In this document: positions 36,486 to 42,948 of the stretch, in pieces | How the letters are laid out: each line of letters begins with the position of its first letter | Numbering within the stretch: position 1 is the first letter of the stretch | Assembly: GCA_905234835.1 (NCBI GenBank) | Contig: CAJOIZ010000023.1 | Location: forward strand, 37,509-80,456 | Source: Paludibacteraceae bacterium | GTDB lineage: Bacteria; Bacteroidota; Bacteroidia; Bacteroidales; Paludibacteraceae | DNA length: 42,948 nucleotides | Reading direction: 5' to 3' | Translations under genes and position numbers: made by a program | The notes under the pieces: generated by a model | Told to the model about the DNA's origin: nothing | The model's input: the letters and a program-made list of their open reading frames with translations, nothing else | The model's database searches: none

Positions 36486-39053
36486 ATGAAAATACCATTT
36501 AAGGTATCAGCACGCACGGCCAGATTGATAGGTCGAGAGAATGTTGCTTCTGCAAAAGGAGCGATTATCGAACTTGTGAAGAACGGGTACGATGCGGATA
36601 GTGAGTGTGGTTTGGTATATATTGACAATAGGTATTCCGTCTTTAGCGATAAGATATCTAAGGAGTTCTTCTCCGAGTTGATTTCGATTGGAATTGATTC
36701 ATCTCTTTTGAACCATGTCTATGAGGAAGAGGAGGATTGTTATGTTCTCTCTCAAACAGCAGAAAGGAACGAGATTGATAAACTAATTTCTGCTCAACAG
36801 GCATCTGCGGTACTATACATTGTTGACAACGGTGATGGTATGACACGTCAAATTATTGAGAATTATTGGATGACAATAGGTACAGACAATAAAGCTCGTA
36901 ATTTCCGAACGCAAAAGGGAAGAATTAAAGTAGGAGCAAAGGGCATTGGACGTTTTGCATTGGACAAATTAGGTCAGAGATGTCAGATGATTACGATCTA
37001 TGATCCGGCAGTTCATGAAGAGGAGAGTGACTATACAGGATATGTCTGGAATGTTGACTGGAATGACTTCGAAGTAGATAGCAGGACATTAGACTTAATC
37101 AATGCAGATATTGAAGGTACGAAGGATAATTTCATGACATGTATTAGTCGGTTGAATCTTCCGGAGCAATTAAAAGAGAGCCTGAATCCTAAATCCAATC
37201 ATGGTACAATCTTACGTGTTACTCAACTCCGTGATGTTTGGACGGATGATTTGGTAAAGCAATTGTATGATGACTTAGGGATGCTTGTCCCACCGGTAGA
37301 ACAATCGGACTATGTTATTTCAGTAGTGGCTTCTCGCCAACCGGATGAATACGGGAAAGTGGAAACAGCCTTTTGTGATGACTATGATTACAAGGTTGAG
37401 GCTCATGCGGATGCCAATCAAAATGTTGTGATAAAGATATTCCGTCGTGAATATGATGTGGAGTCTATTCCTATTTCTTTCTTCCGACGTGAGCATCAAC
37501 AATCTTATCCCTATCGCAAAGAGGACTTTGAACGAGGAGATTGGGAAGTTCAGCGGAGTTTTGCTCAATTAGTACCCGGCTATAAGGGAATGGATGTTTA
37601 TGATGTGTTATCCCGCATAGGGGCATTTGATTTTACATTTTATTTCTTAAAGAGATCGTCTAATAAGGCTGACGATGCGCGATTCTTTTATAAACGCAAT
37701 CCATACGGACTTCGTGGACAATGGTTGGATAAATTTGGTGGTATAAAGCTATTCCGTGACGGTTTCCGTGTTCGTCCATATGGTGAAAGAGGATCATCTT
37801 CGTTCGATTGGTTAGGCTTAGGAGCGCGAAAGCAAAAAAGTCCTGCCGGTGTGGCAAAAAAAGAAGGAGGCTATCGCGTAGAAGTGGAGAACGTTGCCGG
37901 TTCGATATCCATTTCACGTCTTACTAATATAGACTTTGATGACAAGTCAAGTCGTGAGGGATTGCAAGAGAATCCTACCTTTGTGTTGTTTGAAAAGATA
38001 CTTGAAGGAATTATTAATATCTTTGAGGATGATCGTGCAGCTATTGCTCGAGAATGTGATGCTTATGATAAGGAGCGAAATGGAGCAAGGCGAGACATGG
38101 AGCAAGCTGAATTGTTGGCAAAGCGTATTTTGGAAAATAAGCGAAACGGGAAATCTGGGTCTCCACAAGATGCGCCAACGGGAACCGGAGATGATAGCCA
38201 AGACAATGGCAGTGATGATGAACAAAGGCACCGTTTAGAGTTATTGGCTACGTTGAACGAGCAAAAAGCAGAAGAAATCAGGAGATTACAAGAGGAACAG
38301 CAATTGCTTCGAGCATTAGCTAGTACAGGACTGATGTTGGCATCGTTTGGTCACGACTTGAACAAATTATATAGTGCGTTAAACGATAGGCATGATAAAA
38401 TTCGAAAGTTATTTTTAGAGAAAATTCCGGAATCTGTTTTCGATGATAGAGAGGAAAGGCGCAACCCATATTACTTGATAGAAAATGCAAAGAAGACTGA
38501 TGCTAAGATGCAGAATTGGTTGAGTTTTGCTACGAATGTAATTAAGCGTGATAAGCGAAAGCGTCCTTTAACGAAATTATCATCCTATTTTGAATCATTA
38601 AAGCAAACGTGGAGCGGTGTTTTTGAGACGCGTGGTATCCGTTTTGAATGTGAAGGAATATCCGGTGTCCAGATGAGGATATTTGAGATAGATTTGGATA
38701 GTATCTTCTACAATCTATTTGCAAATTCCGTGGAGGCATTTGTGTATTCTCGTGACGATAGGGCTCGTGAAGTATCAATTAAATTTACTACAACTGAGAA
38801 ATATATTATTTGTGATTATGCGGATAGCGGACCAGGATTAAGTTCGGACATTGCCAATCCAGATGATATTTTTAAACCATTTTTTACTACGAAGAGAAAT
38901 AGTAATGGCGAAGAAACAGGCACCGGTTTAGGTATGTGGATTGTGCGACAGGTTGCCACAGACAATGATGCGCAGTTGCAAATAATGAAACCGCAATATG
39001 GATTTGCGATGCAGATAAAATTCCCGATTAAGTATAAACAAAATAATGGATAA
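36486..39053 (+). CDS. Double-GHKL sensor ATPase / histidine kinase-like protein
   Basis: 855 residues with two separate GHKL ATPase modules. The first (about 1-180) is Hsp90/MORC-like: N-box ELVKNGYDAD (Asn33, Asp36), G1 box DNGDGM at 114-119, and GAKGIGRFA at 150-158. Residues about 180-530 are an Hsp90-middle-like region of unknown role. About 540-615 is charged, likely coiled-coil, with an Asp/Gly/Ser-rich stretch. A histidine kinase-like core follows: FGHDLNKL with candidate phospho-acceptor His623, N-box NLFANSVEAF (Asn747), G1 DSGPGL at 780-785, the F-box-like IFKPFFTTK, and G2 GTGLGM at 812-817. There is no signal peptide or membrane segment, so it is cytoplasmic. The next gene overlaps by 8 bases and encodes a receiver domain, so phosphotransfer is likely. 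The gene is clearly A+T-richer than its left neighbours, suggesting acquisition. Confidence is high for the domains and low for the biological role. Confidence 0.88.
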   Translation: MKIPFKVSARTARLIGRENVASAKGAIIELVKNGYDADSECGLVYIDNRYSVFSDKISKEFFSELISIGIDSSLLNHVYEEEEDCYVLSQTAERNEIDKLISAQQASAVLYIVDNGDGMTRQIIENYWMTIGTDNKARNFRTQKGRIKVGAKGIGRFALDKLGQRCQMITIYDPAVHEEESDYTGYVWNVDWNDFEVDSRTLDLINADIEGTKDNFMTCISRLNLPEQLKESLNPKSNHGTILRVTQLRDVWTDDLVKQLYDDLGMLVPPVEQSDYVISVVASRQPDEYGKVETAFCDDYDYKVEAHADANQNVVIKIFRREYDVESIPISFFRREHQQSYPYRKEDFERGDWEVQRSFAQLVPGYKGMDVYDVLSRIGAFDFTFYFLKRSSNKADDARFFYKRNPYGLRGQWLDKFGGIKLFRDGFRVRPYGERGSSSFDWLGLGARKQKSPAGVAKKEGGYRVEVENVAGSISISRLTNIDFDDKSSREGLQENPTFVLFEKILEGIINIFEDDRAAIARECDAYDKERNGARRDMEQAELLAKRILENKRNGKSGSPQDAPTGTGDDSQDNGSDDEQRHRLELLATLNEQKAEEIRRLQEEQQLLRALASTGLMLASFGHDLNKLYSALNDRHDKIRKLFLEKIPESVFDDREERRNPYYLIENAKKTDAKMQNWLSFATNVIKRDKRKRPLTKLSSYFESLKQTWSGVFETRGIRFECEGISGVQMRIFEIDLDSIFYNLFANSVEAFVYSRDDRAREVSIKFTTTEKYIICDYADSGPGLSSDIANPDDIFKPFFTTKRNSNGEETGTGLGMWIVRQVATDNDAQLQIMKPQYGFAMQIKFPIKYKQNNG

Positions 39054-39705
39054 ATATATGGCATACAAAGTATTATTTATTGACGAAGAGAAAGAGCAGC
39101 AGGATTATTTTAAAGATTATATGGATGCTGCTCCGGAGATGGAAGTGGTATGTATATACCCTGCGTCAGAATTAGAGGACATGATCCAAGAAATCGATGA
39201 ATTAGCTCCTAATGCAATAGTAAGTGATTTTTTGTTGAATGACATCAAGGTGGATATAAAATACGCAGTCAAGTATACAGGATCTGAATTGGTGAATGAA
39301 TATCAGCGTCAACGTCCAGCTTTTCCATGTTTTGTGTTAACATCTCACGATGACGGTGCTGTAGTAGGTTCTGATGATGTTAATGTGGTGTATCTCAAAA
39401 ACTTGTTGCATAGTGGTGAACCTGAAGCAAAAGCGAAGTTTTACGAGAAGATAAAAGAGCAGATAAATAAGTATCGTAAGTCCATTGATGAGGCTCAGAA
39501 AGAATTATCAGCCTTGTTGGAGAAGAAAAGAGCAGAAGGATTAAATTCGGTAGAGACAGATAGAATGATAGAACTGGACAATTTTATTGAAAGGTCCCTG
39601 CATGCAGAATCAGTTGTCCCCTCGGAGTATAAGTTACCTGAAAGTATGAATAAATTATCTGCTCTTATTGATAAAGTTGATTTGTTGATTTCGCAGAATA
39701 AGTAG
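39046..39705 (+). CDS. Receiver-domain (response regulator-like) protein with coiled-coil tail
   Basis: 219 residues. Residues 5-125 form a CheY-like receiver: acidic pocket Asp13/Glu14 in VLFIDEE, phospho-acceptor Asp61 in AIVSDFLL, Thr/Ser at 99-100 in FVLTS, and Lys118 in VVYLKN. Residues about 130-170 are strongly helical with a coiled-coil look (KIKEQINKYRKSIDEAQKEL), and the rest is helical. No DNA-binding or enzymatic output domain is visible, so the output is more likely protein-protein contact. The ATG at 39046 overlaps the ATPase gene by 8 bases; the ATG at 39058 (MAYKVLF) is an equally good start and would fit the domain better. The HNH gene begins 1 base after the stop (TAGTATG). 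Confidence 0.85.
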   Translation: MDKYMAYKVLFIDEEKEQQDYFKDYMDAAPEMEVVCIYPASELEDMIQEIDELAPNAIVSDFLLNDIKVDIKYAVKYTGSELVNEYQRQRPAFPCFVLTSHDDGAVVGSDDVNVVYLKNLLHSGEPEAKAKFYEKIKEQINKYRKSIDEAQKELSALLEKKRAEGLNSVETDRMIELDNFIERSLHAESVVPSEYKLPESMNKLSALIDKVDLLISQNK

Positions 39706-39706
39706 T

Positions 39707-40252
39707 ATGGAATATTTATTTCGAGATAAAGCACCTGTTCGTACCTGCACAAAGCAGTTCTCCAAATATTCTGCGTATAAACCATATTTGGCAAGTGATT
39801 ATAATAATCATTGCGGTTATACACATGTATTGGATACATTATTTGGAGGGAGCAGAACATTTCAAATAGATCACATAAAACCGGAGTCCATCTATCCTGA
39901 GTTGATAAATGATTATAACAACTTGGTTTATTGTTGCTCGTATGTGAATAGAGCGAAGTGGGATGACGATAGTCCTAATTATCTTGATCCGTGTACTGTT
40001 GATTTTAATGAACATTTTGAGCGAGATGAGGAAGGAGTTATATATGGCAAAACAACCCAGGCAAAATATATGGTAGAGCGAATGCATCTAAATCTTGCTA
40101 GATATGCGTTAGCTTGGAAAGTAGAACAATTAGAGAATATAGTAAATAAACTTCGTCCTATAGCTCAAAAGAATAGCAGCTTTAATGAAATAATGCTTTC
40201 GTTGTATGAGTATCATTGGGATTTATGTAATGCGTTACGACATAATCTTTGA
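39707..40252 (+). CDS. HNH endonuclease
   Basis: 181 residues. The core reads FQIDHIKPESIYPELINDYNN, then LVYCCSYVNRAK: catalytic DH at 55-56, structural Asn at 71-72 and 81, and Lys84. This is the pattern of the HNH families tied to defence loci (PtuB/TIGR02646-like, IDHxxPxS...NdYxNLvyxCxxxNxxK). The zinc-ligand positions look altered: the usual second CxxCN reads CSYVN with Val80 instead of Cys, and the first pair is CGYTH at 36-40. The C-terminal 90 residues are helical. It is encoded 1 base after the receiver gene, and its stop overlaps the TTG start of the methyltransferase (TTGA), so the two are translationally coupled. The likely role is cleavage of DNA left unmodified by that methyltransferase, or of DNA chosen by the sensor module. 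Confidence 0.85.
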   Translation: MEYLFRDKAPVRTCTKQFSKYSAYKPYLASDYNNHCGYTHVLDTLFGGSRTFQIDHIKPESIYPELINDYNNLVYCCSYVNRAKWDDDSPNYLDPCTVDFNEHFERDEEGVIYGKTTQAKYMVERMHLNLARYALAWKVEQLENIVNKLRPIAQKNSSFNEIMLSLYEYHWDLCNALRHNL

Positions 40253-42123
40253 AATCTCTCATCGTCTCATATTTTAAACGATACGGCATTACAGAAGAGA
40301 ATATTGTAAACCGTATGTTAGTCTCGCTATACGCAAAGTATAACGAGATTAATGTTGTAAATAATACACGTATAAGAGATTTAATTATTGAGTCTCAAGA
40401 AGACTTAAATTCTTCACTCAGTGAACTACAAAACATAATTCAAAAGCATGATTTTACATCCATAACAATTGAAACTCTTGTCAACTGTTTTGAGTTTGTT
40501 ATTTCTCCATCAGATAGGGTGGTGAATGGTTCGGTGTATACGCCGAAAGATATCAGGCAACGGATTATTCATGAGTGTTTGGATGATGTGCCAACGGAGA
40601 GGTTGCATACAATACGAATTGCAGATATAGCATGCGGATGCGGTGGGTTCTTGCTGGATGTGGCTGAATATCTGCATGAGCGGACAGGGAATAGTTATGC
40701 GCATATCTTTCATGAAAATCTTTTGGGGTTAGATATTCAAGAGTATTCGATAGAGCGAACGAAGATATTGTTATCACTATTAGCCCTTTCGCAGGGAGAG
40801 GATGAGGAGTTTGATTTTAATCTTGAACCCCATGATACCCTTGAATTTGATTTTGGACGAATAGAGCCGTTTGACGTGGTATTGGGTAATCCTCCGTATG
40901 TGTGTTGGCGAAATCTGCCTGAGGAGACGCGAAAACGTATGCGACAATTCGAAGTGTGTCGATGCGGTAATTCGGATTTGTATATTCCGTTCTTTCAAAT
41001 TGCGATAGAGAGTTTGCGAGATGGAGGACGATTGGGATATATCGTGATGAATACCTTTTTGACGAGTTTAAATGGTACAGCATTGCGGGAATATCTTCAT
41101 TCGAGGCAGTTTGAAATTCAGGTGGTAGATTTTCGAGATCAGCAGATTTTCAAAGGGAAAAACACATATACATGTTTATTCTTTTTGAAGAAACAACATG
41201 CGGAAAAGGTCGCCTATTGTACTATTGAACAGTCGGAATTAGAACGTCCGTTTGCATACTCATATGTGGACTATGCTACGTTGGTGGATAAGGGAGGTTG
41301 GCGACTGAATGATATGTGTCATGTGGCTGATTATGAGCGGAATGGGATTGCGATTAGGGACTATTGTGATTCGCGTCACGGGATAGCAACATTAAGCAAC
41401 AAAACGTATATATTCACGCCAATTGGGAATGATGAGATGTGCTATCAATTGAGTAAGAATGGACGAACGTATAGTGTCGAAAAAGCCATCTGCAGAGATA
41501 TTGTTAATTCTAATAAGTTTAATTCCGATGTAACGCTTGAGGAAATCAAAGAGAAGGTGATATTTCCTTATCGGATGGGTGCAGAAGGGCGAATGGAGGT
41601 GATTCCTTTAGAGGAATTGCGGTCGCATTATCCTCATGCATATTGTTATCTGCAATCGCAATATAATGAATTGAAGAAACGTGATAAAGGAAAGCAGGAG
41701 AAGTATCCTGTGTGGTATGCGTTTGGTCGTACACAATCAATGATTTTGCCGCGATATAAATTGTTTTTTCCGAAGATAGCGAATCACTCGTTAACGTGTG
41801 TGCTGTCTGACGATCCGAATTTGCTATTGTACAACGGGATGGCATTTGTTTCGGATAATCGAGAGCAATTGCAAGTGCTGCAAAAGGTGCTACAGTCTCA
41901 TGTGTTTTGGTCTTATGTCATGATGAACGCGAAGCCGTATGCTTCCGGTTATGTATCGTTGAACGGAGATAATATTATGCATTTTCATGTACCGAATTTT
42001 ACGGACGCAGAGAAACGTGAGTTGTTGGCGATGAGGAGTCAGAAGAAGGTGGATGAGTGGCTGCTGAAATTTTATAAGAAACATTTATTTCCTAAAAGCG
42101 AGATGTGTTCTTCCGTATCATAA
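40249..42123 (+). CDS. N6-adenine DNA methyltransferase, Eco57I/TaqI-like, without its own nuclease domain
   Basis: 624 residues. Methyltransferase motifs are in the gamma order: motif X GSVYTPKDIRQRI at 94-106, the AdoMet-binding motif I ADIACGCGGFLLD at 125-137, motif II GLDI at 160-163, and catalytic motif IV NPPY at 214-217 followed by VCW. Residues about 380-600 resemble a TaqI-type target-recognition domain. Type IIG enzymes of this family carry a nuclease domain in the same chain and are longer; here there is none, so the HNH protein encoded just upstream is the obvious nuclease candidate. The start is TTG at 40249, overlapping the HNH stop by 4 bases; the first in-frame ATG would remove N-terminal helices. 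No separate specificity subunit is present. Confidence 0.9.
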   Translation: MKSLIVSYFKRYGITEENIVNRMLVSLYAKYNEINVVNNTRIRDLIIESQEDLNSSLSELQNIIQKHDFTSITIETLVNCFEFVISPSDRVVNGSVYTPKDIRQRIIHECLDDVPTERLHTIRIADIACGCGGFLLDVAEYLHERTGNSYAHIFHENLLGLDIQEYSIERTKILLSLLALSQGEDEEFDFNLEPHDTLEFDFGRIEPFDVVLGNPPYVCWRNLPEETRKRMRQFEVCRCGNSDLYIPFFQIAIESLRDGGRLGYIVMNTFLTSLNGTALREYLHSRQFEIQVVDFRDQQIFKGKNTYTCLFFLKKQHAEKVAYCTIEQSELERPFAYSYVDYATLVDKGGWRLNDMCHVADYERNGIAIRDYCDSRHGIATLSNKTYIFTPIGNDEMCYQLSKNGRTYSVEKAICRDIVNSNKFNSDVTLEEIKEKVIFPYRMGAEGRMEVIPLEELRSHYPHAYCYLQSQYNELKKRDKGKQEKYPVWYAFGRTQSMILPRYKLFFPKIANHSLTCVLSDDPNLLLYNGMAFVSDNREQLQVLQKVLQSHVFWSYVMMNAKPYASGYVSLNGDNIMHFHVPNFTDAEKRELLAMRSQKKVDEWLLKFYKKHLFPKSEMCSSVS

Positions 42124-42602
42124 ATTCTACAAAGCATGACATATAAGTTTTATGAATAACTGTGTTCTTGTGGTCATACGCTGGCCGCTTCCTTCTCTTC
42201 AATGGTCATACCAGTTTTCTGTAGTATCTTCGGTTTACCAGATATTTCTCATCTTGATACCAACTATAATTTCTCTATTGACACACCGCGGTTCGAAAAA
42301 TCTTGTGTTATTCCTTCGTGTGCACATTTAAGGTTAATAATATGTTTTTCTGTTTTTGGCGCAAAGTTACAATTAAACAAATAAATATTCTGATTAGCAT
42401 ATCTCGAAAAAGTATTGTATCTTTGCCATCTATTAATTCTTGTTTGCCTTAGGACTTTTCTTAGTTCAATAGGCACTTTTTTTGTAAAAAACTCTCCTCG
42501 TTGTAAGATTTTGCCGTTTTAATCGTATAACATATAGAAAGCAATACAACCAACGGGCGATGGTATGACTTTTGCGCCCGTGATAACTGACAGAGAAGAA
42601 AC
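42124..42602. other. Intergenic stretch without a convincing gene
   Basis: About 480 A+T-rich bases. Plus- and minus-strand ORFs here are short and resemble nothing known; on the minus strand several broken fragments (for example one ending RRYYRKLV) suggest decayed coding DNA, but this is weak. The stretch carries two promoter-like elements. CAAAGTTA at 42362-42369 is TAACTTTG on the minus strand, without a good -33 box. TATCTTTG at 42418-42425 is on the plus strand. The plus-strand ORF at 42202-42384 and the minus-strand ORF at 42264-42476 were not accepted as genes. Confidence 0.5.
42394..42425 (+). promoter_or_regulatory. Possible promoter upstream of the ECF sigma factor
   Basis: TATCTTTG at 42418-42425 matches the -7 consensus. 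The -33 position, 20 bases upstream, reads TTAG (42394-42397), one mismatch from TTTG. RNA would start near 42433 and give a leader of about 170 bases. A second element, GACTTTTG at 42567-42574, lies closer to the gene but has no -33 box. Confidence 0.4.
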
Positions 42603-42948
42603 ATGACGCACGAGCAGTTTACGCAAATATATTTGCCGTTTAGCGGAAAGATGTATGCGCTTGCATACAACTTACTCCGTAACCGTGACGAGGCGCGTGA
42701 CTGCGTGCAGGATGTGTACGCGGAACTATGGAACAAGCGTGACACCATAGAGCTGGACAAACCACCACTTCCGTTTGTTTTAACGATGGTGCGAAACAAC
42801 TGCCTCGACCGTCTCAAGTCCAGAAGTGCACAAGCAGATGAAGAAAGCCTTGAGACGCTTTTAGACCACAACACCGAAAATCAGATTGAAGCGGCAAGTG
42901 ACCTCAACGCAGTAATACAACTGATTGACAAACTGCCAAGCGACCAAC
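42603..42948 (+). CDS. ECF-type RNA polymerase sigma factor, cut by the window edge
   Basis: The frame runs open from the ATG at 42603 to the end of the window, 115 codons. Region 2 is clear: YLPFSGKMYALAYNLLRNRD, then EARDCVQDVYAELWN, and the region 2.3/2.4-like VRNNCLDRLKSR. The end reaches the start of region 4 (LIDKLPSDQ). This is the pattern of the sigma-70 family ECF factors that Bacteroidota usually pair with a FecR-like anti-sigma factor and an outer-membrane transporter, which would lie beyond the window. Codon use returns to the G+C-richer style of the left part of the window, so the inserted A+T-rich DNA appears to end before here. Confidence 0.9.
   Translation, partial: MTHEQFTQIYLPFSGKMYALAYNLLRNRDEARDCVQDVYAELWNKRDTIELDKPPLPFVLTMVRNNCLDRLKSRSAQADEESLETLLDHNTENQIEAASDLNAVIQLIDKLPSDQ

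Noticed and set aside
36486..42123. Assignment to BREX, DISARM, Septu, Detocs or a classical type I/IIG restriction system
   Set aside because: There is no BrxC/PglZ, no DISARM helicase, no PtuA-type ATPase, no phosphate-scavenging DtcB, no specificity subunit or translocase, and no nuclease domain fused to the methylase; only parts of each layout are present.
42264..42476. A 70-codon minus-strand ORF between the methylase and the sigma factor
   Set aside because: It has no recognisable feature and spans both promoter-like elements.
1..42948. tRNA, rRNA or insertion sequences
   Set aside because: No cloverleaf-like segment, rRNA stretch, transposase motif or terminal inverted repeat pair was recognised by eye; a covariance-model scan was not possible.

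Overview
The window is a stretch of a Bacteroidota chromosome, most likely order Bacteroidales. The evidence is a SprA-type outer-membrane translocon of the type IX secretion system (T9SS), proteins with a T9SS-like C-terminal tail, a TamL-type lipoprotein Omp85, a DUF4294 protein, carboxypeptidase-like plus beta-barrel outer-membrane proteins, and promoters of the form TTG/TTTG-N20-TAnnTTTG. No rRNA, tRNA, CRISPR array or insertion sequence was seen.

Layout. (a) 1-8888, plus strand: a possible 3' end of a gene at the edge, a low-complexity tract, a promoter, and a giant (about 2,800 aa) secreted Ig-like repeat protein with a T9SS-like tail. (b) 8889-18329, plus: a 48-codon small ORF behind a near-consensus promoter, then an apparently coupled cluster of a secreted hypothetical protein, ruvA, sprA and a NadR-like P-loop ATPase. 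(c) 18360-29490, minus, read right to left: sppA, lpxK, msbA, an outer-membrane beta-barrel protein, an M6-type metalloprotease with a T9SS-like tail, and an undecaprenyl-phosphate sugar transferase. (d) 29566-34849, minus: DUF4294 gene, kdsB with its own promoter, deoD, tamL, rnhB. (e) 35147-36307, minus: an InlB/Listeria-type repeat protein with the same tail and a damaged-looking 5' end. (f) 36486-42123, plus, visibly A+T-richer: four tightly coupled genes encoding a double-GHKL sensor ATPase, a receiver-domain protein, an HNH endonuclease and an N6-adenine DNA methyltransferase. (g) 42124-42948: a non-coding stretch and the start of an ECF sigma factor.

How the genes work together. Much of the window concerns the envelope. 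LpxK, MsbA and KdsB make and flip lipid A/KDO; the sugar transferase starts a surface glycan; TamL inserts outer-membrane proteins; SprA exports T9SS cargo. Three proteins here end in the same tail, so the window appears to hold both the export pore and candidate clients.

Two things stand out. First, the four-gene operon at 36486-42123 combines two-component-like signalling parts with a split restriction-modification pair, and is the best candidate for an undescribed (probably anti-phage) system. Second, four intergenic tracts built from the same short modules are almost free of G on the mRNA strand. They begin at or inside the stop codon of the gene before them, in two cases supplying its last codons, and in one case supplying the next gene's start codon. 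They look like modular, rut-like 3' elements.
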